DNA from: Armatimonadota bacterium
GTDB taxonomy: Bacteria; Armatimonadota; Fimbriimonadia; Fimbriimonadales; Fimbriimonadaceae
Length of the DNA stretch: 6,539 nucleotides
Direction of reading: 5' to 3'
NCBI GenBank assembly: GCA_023423495.1
Contig: JAFAFM010000226.1
Span: 1 to 6,539 of the forward strand
Part shown: piece after piece, positions 1 through 5,690 of the stretch
How positions within the stretch are numbered: the stretch's first letter is position 1
How the letters are laid out: the number at the start of each line of letters is the position of its first letter
Translations under genes and position numbers: made by a program
Notes under the pieces: generated by a model
Databases searched by the model: none
What the model was told of the DNA's origin: nothing
Seen by the model: only the letters and a program-made list of their open reading frames with translations

Positions 1-44
1 GGTCCGGGAAATTCGTTCAATACCGACATCGTCTTCTGAACGTT
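1..44 (-). pseudogene. Apparent continuation of the metallophosphoesterase beyond the in-frame stop, running off the window
   Basis: Reading on in the same frame past the TAA at 45-47 gives NVQKTMSVLNEFPGP to the window edge with no further stop. In YkuE/YaeI-like enzymes the GDY motif is followed by roughly 20-30 residues containing a helix (pattern L..L), then a P-x-G/P turn leading into the GNHD motif. The residues seen here, and their distance from GDY, match that layout. This suggests a single nonsense change (for example CAA or AAA to TAA) rather than a true gene end. Fifteen open codons are not significant by themselves, so the call rests on the family pattern. Confidence 0.55.
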
Positions 45-377
45 TTACAGTCGACCTGTGGAACTAGAAGTCAGGTAGTCACCGACGCATACAATGAGGT
101 CAGGTTGCTCTTTGATTGTAAGCCGAATCGCAGCACTTGCTCGTTCCACGGCATCGCCATCATCGAGATGGAGGTCGGCGAGCACCCCTACACGTATTTC
201 GTCAGCATCCCAACGTGGAACCGTCAAGGAGCGCCTCACAACTTCTACCCGGCTACTGGTGATGTCGCCATACGCAAGCGTCGCCACGGCGGATGCGCTG
301 CCGAACCCGGCCGCTTTAAAAAATCCGCGGCGGGTGATCTTTCGGGAAGTTTTTGGCGCCACATCCATATAAACCAC
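45..377 (-). CDS. Tat-exported metallophosphoesterase, N-terminal part ending at a premature TAA
   Basis: This 110-codon frame encodes the first part of a calcineurin-like phosphoesterase of the YkuE/YaeI kind, which hydrolyse phosphoesters at a two-metal centre outside the cytoplasm. Residues 15-21 (TRRGFFK) are a textbook twin-arginine motif followed by a small hydrophobic stretch (residues 22-37), so Tat export is likely. The first metal motif DLH is at 68-70, in the context VGVLADLHL. The second motif, GDY, is at 99-101 after PDLIVCV. The frame then stops at TAA (45-47), before the GNHD and C-terminal histidine motifs needed for catalysis; family members are usually some 270-320 residues. 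Start: GTG at 377 or ATG at 368, neither with a clear ribosome site. It begins 22 bases after the methyltransferase/reductase gene on the same strand, so it is probably co-transcribed. As it stands the product should be inactive. The family call is firm; whether the stop is biological or a sequence error is not known. Confidence 0.8.
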   Translation of the reverse strand: MVYMDVAPKTSRKITRRGFFKAAGFGSASAVATLAYGDITSSRVEVVRRSLTVPRWDADEIRVGVLADLHLDDGDAVERASAAIRLTIKEQPDLIVCVGDYLTSSSTGRL

Positions 378-399
378 GAATCCAAGGGTTGGTGCCTGC

Positions 400-2208
400 T
401 CAGATAACGGCCGCCATCACTTCTTGGGCGATCGATGGTGATCCGAATGGCGGCATTAGATACAAGCCTTGCGCAATAGTTTTGATCGTCGCCGCCAACC
501 GCTGCGCCTCTTCGACACCAACGGCAAGAGCCGATGCATCGTCCGCTGTGTCTGACATTCGCTGACGAAGCCAATCCGGAATCTCAACACCGGGAACTTC
601 GTTGTGCATAAACTCGCAGTGCTTTTGGCTCTTCAGCGGGAGGACACCCACGAAAACTGGAATACCGAGCTTTGCACAGGCTTCCACAGCCATCTCGGCA
701 ACTCCAGCGTCGAAGACCGGCTGAGTGTAAACGACGTGAGCGCCCGCTTCCACTTTCCTTCGCAGACGGTCCAACTCCAAATCCACATCGATCGCGAGCG
801 GATTGAAAGCACACGCGATGGTAAAGGCACATCGGACGCCGACACTGTAGCCAGCTAGGTCGATCCCTTCGTTGAAACGGTCTAGAATCCGGATAAGGCC
901 GATGGAATCGATATCGAAGACGCTCGTCGCTGAGGGGTAGTCGCCAATGTTGGCCGGGTCACCCGTGACCGCGAGAATGTTTCTCACCCCGATTGCGTGG
1001 CAACCAAGCAAGTCGGCTTGGATGGCGAGGAGATTGCGGTCCCGACATGAGAAATGCATCGTGGACTCGATCCCCCCGGTGTTCTGGATGAGGGAAGCCA
1101 CCGCCGACGGGTTCATCCGAAGCCGCGCCCGCGCTCCATCCGAGATATTGATGACGTCGGCTCCAGAAATCTTAAGCGCCTTGCAACCCGCGACTAACTT
1201 ATCGATTTTCAGTCCACGGGGCACATCCATCTCGACCGCCGTGACAAACTTTCGTCCAAGCTTTTGGGCGAGCTCGCTCGGTTCGGAAGCGGGCAGAGGA
1301 GCCTTCTCCTTTTCTCCGATGACCGCTCTTGCCCGCAACTTCGGACGAGTATTCTTAGCTTTGAGCAAGTTCGCGAGGTGCCGTATGTGTTCAGGTGTCG
1401 TTCCGCAACAGCCCCCGATGATCTTGGCTCCCTCTTCCACCAGTCTGGCGGCCGCCTTTGCAAAGTATTCCGGTTCCGTATCGTACGTAACCTGGACCTT
1501 CACCAACTGCGGCATACCGGGAGTCGGAAACGCCAAAATTGGTAGGTCGGTCGTTTCCGAAATCATGCGAACCAGGTCGAGCATTCGCTGGGGACCCACG
1601 ATGCAGTTCGCACCGACCGCCACAACCCCGAGGTCGTTCATCTGACTCGTGCATCGGACCGGCAGCCCCTCGGCCAGCATTTCCCCATCTTCGATGTACG
1701 CTTTACTGACGATGATGGGCAAGCTCGTGACCTCATGCAGCGACTCGACGGCAATCTGCAGTTCCGCCATATCGATGTAGGTTTCCAAAATGAAACCGTC
1801 CACCCCGCCTTCCTCCAGGGCGAGCGCCTGTTCTTTGATGGACTCCTCAACCTGCTCGGCCGTGATGTGACCGATCGGCTCGATCGGCTTGCCGGTAGGA
1901 CCGATAGCGCCAAGTACCACGCCTTCATCCCCAGCAGCTTCGCGCGCAAGCCTCGCGCCAGCGATATTCAGGTCGCGGATATTGATCCCGCGTCCTTCTA
2001 ACCGAATGGAGTTGGCCTGGAATGTATTCGTTTCGACAAAGGTCGCTCCGGCTTCAAAGTACGCCCGGTGTACCTGTTCCACCAAGTCCGGCGCAAGCAG
2101 GTTGGCAAGGTCGTACGGCTGGTTGGTAAAGCCGAGCGCAGCGAGGCACGTGCCGTTGGCACCGTCTCCGATCAAAACTTCGGACTCGAGCGCCCTGAGT
2201 AATCGCAC
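400..2208 (-). CDS. Bifunctional homocysteine S-methyltransferase / 5,10-methylenetetrahydrofolate reductase (YitJ type)
   Basis: A 602-residue cytoplasmic fusion enzyme, close to the roughly 612 residues of Bacillus subtilis YitJ. Residues about 1-285 form a homocysteine S-methyltransferase barrel: GDGANGT (14-20), ETNTF (59-63), and the three zinc cysteines as GANC (C202) and GGCCGT (C267, C268). This half transfers a methyl group to homocysteine to make methionine. A linker (about 286-318) leads to a methylenetetrahydrofolate reductase barrel (about 319-595) that reduces methylene-THF to methyl-THF with FAD. Its marks are E326 (TAVEMDVP), SCRDRN (387-392), VTGDPAN (414-420) and YTQPVFD (494-500). 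The start is GTG at 2206-2208; the best ribosome-site match (AAGG) is 12 bases upstream and lies in the loop of a hairpin. The gene follows the metallopeptidase gene by 22 bases, which leaves no room for a SAM riboswitch of the kind that controls yitJ in Bacillus. The function is confident; the in vivo methyl donor is not determined by sequence. Confidence 0.93.
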   Translation of the reverse strand: MRLLRALESEVLIGDGANGTCLAALGFTNQPYDLANLLAPDLVEQVHRAYFEAGATFVETNTFQANSIRLEGRGINIRDLNIAGARLAREAAGDEGVVLGAIGPTGKPIEPIGHITAEQVEESIKEQALALEEGGVDGFILETYIDMAELQIAVESLHEVTSLPIIVSKAYIEDGEMLAEGLPVRCTSQMNDLGVVAVGANCIVGPQRMLDLVRMISETTDLPILAFPTPGMPQLVKVQVTYDTEPEYFAKAAARLVEEGAKIIGGCCGTTPEHIRHLANLLKAKNTRPKLRARAVIGEKEKAPLPASEPSELAQKLGRKFVTAVEMDVPRGLKIDKLVAGCKALKISGADVINISDGARARLRMNPSAVASLIQNTGGIESTMHFSCRDRNLLAIQADLLGCHAIGVRNILAVTGDPANIGDYPSATSVFDIDSIGLIRILDRFNEGIDLAGYSVGVRCAFTIACAFNPLAIDVDLELDRLRRKVEAGAHVVYTQPVFDAGVAEMAVEACAKLGIPVFVGVLPLKSQKHCEFMHNEVPGVEIPDWLRQRMSDTADDASALAVGVEEAQRLAATIKTIAQGLYLMPPFGSPSIAQEVMAAVI

Positions 2209-2218
2209 CTAATTAGGT
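2207..2218. repeat. Perfect 12-bp palindrome ACCTAATTAGGT overlapping the GTG start
   Basis: ACCTAATTAGGT is its own reverse complement and covers two bases of the GTG start codon. Its left half ACCTAATT recurs as a direct copy at 2229-2236, 22 bases away, about two helical turns. In RNA the same bases can fold as a 4-bp stem (ACCU/AGGU) with an AAUU loop that would bury the start codon, an alternative to the 9-bp hairpin at 2211-2236. The symmetry is directly visible; a function is not shown. Confidence 0.45.
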
Positions 2219-2236
2219 TACCTTTTGAACCTAATT
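2211..2236 (-). promoter_or_regulatory. Perfect 9-bp inverted repeat (8-base loop) at the start of the methyltransferase/reductase gene
   Basis: The forward strand shows AATTAGGTT (2211-2219), an 8-base loop, then AACCTAATT (2228-2236), a perfect inverted repeat. In the minus-strand mRNA it forms a hairpin whose 5' arm contains the TAG stop of the metallopeptidase gene. The loop carries CAAAAGGU, the only Shine-Dalgarno-like run nearby. The 3' arm ends two bases before the GUG start. There is no following U-tract, so an intrinsic terminator is unlikely. Translational control, or a DNA operator of the same symmetry, is possible; both are inferences. Confidence 0.5.
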
Positions 2237-2926
2237 TTGTTTGGGAGCGGCCTCAGTGGAGCGCAGAATTTCGAATGCTGTTAGGCGAAACTGCTGTAAT
2301 GCCTCCAGTTCGTCGTCATCCAGCTCAAATTTCGGTCGCCGAAGATTGAGGGCACTCATCAGGTGACCTTGATCTGTACAATCATTTAGCCCGTAAACAT
2401 GTCCAATTTCATGGGCGATGATGTTGACGAGGCAAGCTTCGTTTAGCTTGTGCCGTCCGACCATCGTCCGAGTCATGATCGTGGCCCGATACAGTGGCGT
2501 CGGTTGACCTTGATCGTCATAGCCGATCGACCGCGACTGGGCACAATAACCGCCGACGGGAGTGCCGTTGAGCGTGACTTCTCGCTCGAAGATGATCGAA
2601 ACCTTCGCTTGGTCTCGGTTTTCCGTGATCACCAACGCCCCCTCACCGAGCGTTTCGTTCCAAAAGGACACCGCCTTTTCCGCCGCCTTTCGATACATTT
2701 TATTGTCGTCGTCGGAAACGAAGACTTGCAGGCCCTGGTCATGCAGAACCATTCGCGAGTGCGCGGTCGACATTTGGTAGTCGCCTGCTTCCATCAGCGC
2801 CTTGGATTGCTCCAGATGATATAAAGCGCCGGGCAGGTATGCCGCAGAGTCAAATTTTGAGCCCGCGAGAGAGCTCGCGCCCGCCATAACAATGGCGGAA
2901 AGGATTAGTAAAATTCGAAGTCGCAC
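2231..2926 (-). CDS. Secreted zinc metallopeptidase with a metzincin-like HExxHxxGxxD motif
   Basis: A 231-residue protein with a Sec signal peptide: MRLR followed by a hydrophobic core to about residue 17, with a likely cleavage site near ASSLAGS (17-23). Residues about 30-62 look like a helical repeat segment (ALYHLEQSKALMEAGDY). The peptidase domain runs from about 66 to 215: FWNETLG (88-94), then HEIGHVYGLND (172-182), which gives zinc ligands H172, H176 and D182 with catalytic E173. HLMSAL (188-193) is a probable Met-turn at M190. This arrangement is that of metzincins of the matrixin/archaemetzincin type, with Asp as third ligand as in snapalysin. C128, C165 and C183 could form a disulfide after export. 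The substrate is unknown. The GTG start is supported by AAGGGG 5 bases upstream. It is the first gene of the leftward cluster. The metallopeptidase call is firm; the exact peptidase family is not resolved. Confidence 0.8.
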   Translation of the reverse strand: MRLRILLILSAIVMAGASSLAGSKFDSAAYLPGALYHLEQSKALMEAGDYQMSTAHSRMVLHDQGLQVFVSDDDNKMYRKAAEKAVSFWNETLGEGALVITENRDQAKVSIIFEREVTLNGTPVGGYCAQSRSIGYDDQGQPTPLYRATIMTRTMVGRHKLNEACLVNIIAHEIGHVYGLNDCTDQGHLMSALNLRRPKFELDDDELEALQQFRLTAFEILRSTEAAPKQN

Positions 2927-3062
2927 CGATTCCCCTTCGGCGTTCAGATTTCTCGTTTTCGCCTGTGATTAAAATCGGCAGATTTCAGCGCCTTCCACAG
3001 GCCGAATTAAGCAAATTGCGTCGTTAAAGGGATTTGACACGCAGGCAGCGAATGGTGAGAGC
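2927..3062. promoter_or_regulatory. Divergent intergenic region between the two gene clusters, with nested inverted repeats
   Basis: These 136 bases must hold the promoters of both clusters, since no other gap of this size exists. GCCTGTG (2961-2967) and CACAGGC (2996-3002) are a perfect 7-bp inverted pair. Between them AAATC (2972-2976) and GATTT (2981-2985) form a second 5-bp pair with a 4-base loop. A TTTAAT hexamer on the minus strand near 2970-2975 could serve as a -10 element, but no good -35 box sits at the right distance. On the plus strand a perfect TTGACA at 3034-3039 has no -10 partner before the start codon. GGTGAG (3054-3059) is the likely ribosome site for the oxidoreductase. 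Confidence 0.45.
2932..2937 (-). promoter_or_regulatory. Ribosome binding site AAGGGG for the metallopeptidase gene
   Basis: On the minus strand AAGGGG lies 5 bases before the GTG at 2924-2926. This supports GTG as the start, and the signal peptide begins directly with that codon. Confidence 0.6.
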
Positions 3063-4055
3063 ATGGAACAGGTTCGGGTCGGGCTGATCGGTTGTGGGGG
3101 ATTCCAACGTTATCGTGTCGGAAACTTGCTCAAGGTTAAAGAGGCCGCGATAACAGCGCTCGCCGACACTTCGGAAGACCAGATCGCGAACATGTGCTTG
3201 ACACATGCTGCCACTTCGGGGCTGCCCTGCTACAGCGATTACCGCGAGATGATCCAAAAGGAAAATCTGGATGCGGTCTTGATCGCTACACCTCACACCC
3301 AGCACGTCGACCAGATCCTGTTTAGCCTGGAAAACGGATTGCACACGCTTTGCGAGAAACCCATGGTGACTTCGACCACCGATGCCAAGCGTGTGATCGC
3401 CGCTCGGGACAAGTCTTGCAAGCAGGCCATGGTCAGCTATCAAAGGCACTTTCAACCCGAGTTTCGCTTTATCCGGGAGAAGATTTTGAATGGAGATGCT
3501 GGGCCCGTTACCTACCTGGCGGCGCTCCAGTGCCAAGGTTGGAAAAAGGGAACGGCGGGCACATGGCGACAAGATCCTGCGCTGAGCGGTGGCGGTCAAC
3601 TCAACGACTCAGGCAGCCACCTCGTTGATATCCTTCTTTGGTCGACGGGCTTGAAAGCAAGTTCTGTGTCTGCATTTATCGATAACCGAGGGACGGCCGT
3701 GGACATCGATTCCGCGGTATCCGTGAGGTTCGCCAATGGAGCCCTGGGCACGATTACCGTCGTCGGCGATGCTCCCAAGTGGCATGAGGACATCACCATT
3801 TGGTGTGAGCGCATGATGTTCGCGATCCGGCAGGATCAGGGATTGACCATTACCTATGCGGATGGCACCAGGATGAAAGCCGAGCATCTCGCTGGAGGCA
3901 CCACGGCTGACCAAAATTTCATCGACGCCATTCTTGGCCGTGCCAAAGTCGAATCACCGCTCGAGTGCGGGTTGGAAGTGATCAAGCTCACCGAAGCCGC
4001 ATGGCGATCGGCAGAAAATGGTGGGAATGCGGTCGAGGTTGAAAGCCTCGGCTGA
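3063..4055 (+). CDS. Gfo/Idh/MocA-family NAD(P)-dependent oxidoreductase
   Basis: A 330-residue cytoplasmic dehydrogenase of the glucose-fructose oxidoreductase / inositol dehydrogenase family. Members oxidise or reduce sugars, inositols and related polyols. The N-terminal Rossmann fold begins at residue 5 with VGLIGCGG (6-13), the nucleotide-binding glycine turn. ATPHTQH (75-81) and CEKPM (97-101) follow, with K99 as the family's catalytic lysine. The C-terminal domain carries GGGQLNDSGSHLVD (176-189), in which H186 and D189 match the family's active-site motif. There is no Tat or Sec signal, unlike exported members. Length is typical. The ATG start has GGTGAG 3 bases upstream. It is the first gene of the rightward cluster and overlaps the next gene by one base (TGATG), so the two are probably translationally coupled. 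The substrate cannot be read from the sequence, and the neighbours do not include sugar transport or kinase genes. Confidence 0.9.
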   Translation: MEQVRVGLIGCGGFQRYRVGNLLKVKEAAITALADTSEDQIANMCLTHAATSGLPCYSDYREMIQKENLDAVLIATPHTQHVDQILFSLENGLHTLCEKPMVTSTTDAKRVIAARDKSCKQAMVSYQRHFQPEFRFIREKILNGDAGPVTYLAALQCQGWKKGTAGTWRQDPALSGGGQLNDSGSHLVDILLWSTGLKASSVSAFIDNRGTAVDIDSAVSVRFANGALGTITVVGDAPKWHEDITIWCERMMFAIRQDQGLTITYADGTRMKAEHLAGGTTADQNFIDAILGRAKVESPLECGLEVIKLTEAAWRSAENGGNAVEVESLG

Positions 4056-5122
4056 TGCGCATCATCGATCAGGAAGAGGCGCGGGCCCACATCCTTGCTC
4101 GGCAGGGGCTTAGCCGACCCTTTGCCGGTCCGCTAGAAGCACTGCACGTTATCTTCGCCATTCAAACGCAATACGCTTCTTCGTTACCTATTGCTTTGTC
4201 CTGTCGAACCTCTCCGGGCAAGCGTCGGTATGATTGCAGCAATGTCCTGAAAAGCTGGACGCTTAGAAGCACCCTCCACGCGCATACTCCCGAAGATCAC
4301 GCGATCGCCATTCCCGCTGTGCGTGGCCGCTTTCGGGAACGCATCATCAATTGGTTTGCGGGAGAGTTGGGCTTCAGCAAGACTGAGATCGCTGACTTGG
4401 AGCTTGCAGTTTTGGATTCGCTTGCCGATGGCCCGAAAACCCGGCAGGAAATCCACGAACGCGTGCCATTGCTCCGCCAAATTCCATACGCGGGCTGGGG
4501 GATGGATCTAAAGGCGCTCGCATATGCCGGCAAGATCAAAATCATTGTTGCTGAGTCCGGGACGACACGGTTCGCGATACATGATTTGGTCACCGAGTGG
4601 ACTGAGGAAGCAGCTGTAGCAGAGCTGATGCGCCGGTACTTCAAGGCGTTTGGGCCCGCCACAGCAATGGACTTTCGCTACTGGACGGGGCTGACCGCCT
4701 TTGTTGCCAGGCGTGCCTTCAACGCAATACGCGACGAGTTAACAGAAGTCCAGGTTCAAGGGTTGGAAGGTCGGAGGTTCATGATTGGTGATTTGGATCC
4801 CCACCCCATCCCCAAAACCATTCTTCTCGCCAAGTTTGATCCGCTCACGCTCGGCCACTACGACCGGGCATTCTTGATCGATGCACGAGACCGCGAGCGG
4901 GTGTTCCGAAAAGCAGGTCAAGTGGAGGCCGGGATTTTGATCGATGGCCGTTTCCGCGGGACTTGGCGACTGAACCGTCAGGGCTCCAGAGGAGCCGTAG
5001 CTACCGTTGAGCCATTTCGCACGATCCCCAAAGCGAACATGCCCGCAATTAAGCGGAAGGCGGAAATCGCGGCCAAGGCGCTCGGTCTAAAATTAACGGA
5101 CATTCAGTTCACATCGCCTTAG
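4055..5122 (+). CDS. HTH_42 winged-helix protein, AlkZ-like putative DNA glycosylase
   Basis: A 355-residue protein of the HTH_42 (winged helix DNA-binding) superfamily, which includes Streptomyces AlkZ and E. coli YcaQ/AlkX. Those enzymes cut alkylated bases from DNA and unhook interstrand crosslinks. The marks are AIQTQYASSLPIAL (35-48), RSTLHAHTPED (71-81), DFRYWTGL (206-213), LLAKFDPLTLGHYDR (257-271) and ILIDGRFRGTWR (294-305), in the order seen across the family. Q37-T38-Q39 coincides with the catalytic Q-x-Q of AlkZ (reported as Gln37 and Gln39, from memory); YcaQ has Q-x-D instead. The middle residue is normally hydrophobic, whereas here it is threonine. The ATG start overlaps the oxidoreductase stop, and the stop TAG directly abuts the next ATG. 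Family membership is confident. Glycosylase activity is inferred, since most members of the family are untested. Confidence 0.85.
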   Translation: MRIIDQEEARAHILARQGLSRPFAGPLEALHVIFAIQTQYASSLPIALSCRTSPGKRRYDCSNVLKSWTLRSTLHAHTPEDHAIAIPAVRGRFRERIINWFAGELGFSKTEIADLELAVLDSLADGPKTRQEIHERVPLLRQIPYAGWGMDLKALAYAGKIKIIVAESGTTRFAIHDLVTEWTEEAAVAELMRRYFKAFGPATAMDFRYWTGLTAFVARRAFNAIRDELTEVQVQGLEGRRFMIGDLDPHPIPKTILLAKFDPLTLGHYDRAFLIDARDRERVFRKAGQVEAGILIDGRFRGTWRLNRQGSRGAVATVEPFRTIPKANMPAIKRKAEIAAKALGLKLTDIQFTSP

Positions 5123-5629
5123 ATGAACTCTCCTCCAAAGCTACAGTGCGTCTCCGATTACTGCGACCGGGAGGTAGATCCATCTTGGGATTTTTGCCCC
5201 TATTGCGGCTGTGATAATCGCCCGCCCTCTCGGAAGGGGCCCGTACGGTTTCACGCGCACAAGTATCTGCATCGATCAGGGTGTTGTACGAGATGTGGCG
5301 AACCGATCGACGAGCCGTATGTCTTCAAGCGTAAGTGGCGGATGCAGATTAGTGGATTTCTTCTGGCCCTTTCGCTGTTGGCATTTCTAAGTGCGCTGAA
5401 TATCGGACTCGCCGGTGTGCGGAAACCCGCCATCGCCGCAAAGTCCATTCAGAGCTGGTACGACATCACGATCACTCGTCGTTCACGCCGATACGGGACC
5501 CGAACCACCACCCTCGGCCGGGATTGGATCCTCAACCTCATGATTGTCGGCGCCGTGTGCGGAGGACTTGGAGGGCTCATGCTTTTCAAGCAACCGTTGC
5601 GGTGGATCGACAAGCGGGATGGCTGGTAG
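5123..5629 (+). CDS. Zinc-ribbon protein with two transmembrane helices, function unknown
   Basis: A 168-residue protein I do not recognise as a named family. The N-terminus has a probable zinc ribbon: C9-x4-C14, ten residues, then CPYC (C25, C28). A second cluster follows: H44, H46, H50 and C55-x2-C58 (CTRCGEP), possibly the remnant or half of a double zinc ribbon. A basic stretch KRKWR (69-73) precedes the first membrane helix (about 75-98). A loop of about 35 residues rich in R and T follows (GTRTTT, 125-130), then a second helix (about 135-156) and a basic tail. The positive-inside rule puts the zinc-binding head and the C-terminus in the cytoplasm and the loop outside. It starts directly after the preceding stop (TAG|ATG) with no visible ribosome site, so translation is probably coupled. 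Zinc-ribbon membrane proteins are often loosely called regulators or membrane scaffolds, but nothing here fixes a role. Confidence 0.75.
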   Translation: MNSPPKLQCVSDYCDREVDPSWDFCPYCGCDNRPPSRKGPVRFHAHKYLHRSGCCTRCGEPIDEPYVFKRKWRMQISGFLLALSLLAFLSALNIGLAGVRKPAIAAKSIQSWYDITITRRSRRYGTRTTTLGRDWILNLMIVGAVCGGLGGLMLFKQPLRWIDKRDGW

Positions 5630-5635
5630 GGCCGG

Positions 5636-5665
5636 ATGAACTTTCACAAATTATTGAAAGTTCAT
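5636..5665 (+). promoter_or_regulatory. Perfect 11-bp inverted repeat (8-base loop) upstream of the menaquinone methylase gene
   Basis: ATGAACTTTCA (5636-5646) and TGAAAGTTCAT (5655-5665) are exact reverse complements around an 8-base A/T-rich loop. The stem is A/T-rich and is followed by AAGGTATAAC rather than a T-run, so it is not a normal intrinsic terminator. Its symmetry suits an operator for a dimeric repressor, or an mRNA hairpin, in the only sizeable gap within the rightward cluster. TATAAC at 5670-5675 resembles a -10 box but lacks a correctly spaced -35. Confidence 0.55.
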
Positions 5666-5690
5666 AAGGTATAACTTTTGATCGGTGGCG

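Noticed and set aside
947..1645. 232-codon plus-strand open frame inside the methyltransferase/reductase gene
   Set aside because: It is antisense to a gene with clear motifs throughout. The translation is low-complexity, rich in R, S, P and A, with no recognisable domain, and is a typical antisense shadow.
3034..3039. Perfect TTGACA as a -35 promoter box for the oxidoreductase
   Set aside because: A -10 box 16-18 bases later would fall on the ribosome site and start codon (GAGAGC), which does not resemble TATAAT. It is probably coincidental.
3024..3599. 191-codon minus-strand open frame opposite the oxidoreductase gene
   Set aside because: It overlaps the Rossmann domain coding region and shows no family motif or ribosome site; it is an antisense shadow.
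5670..5675. TATAAC as the -10 box of a promoter for the menaquinone methylase gene
   Set aside because: The hexamer is good, but nothing like TTGACA occurs 15-19 bases upstream. TTGAAA is 10 and TTCACA 21 bases away, so it is not called as a promoter.
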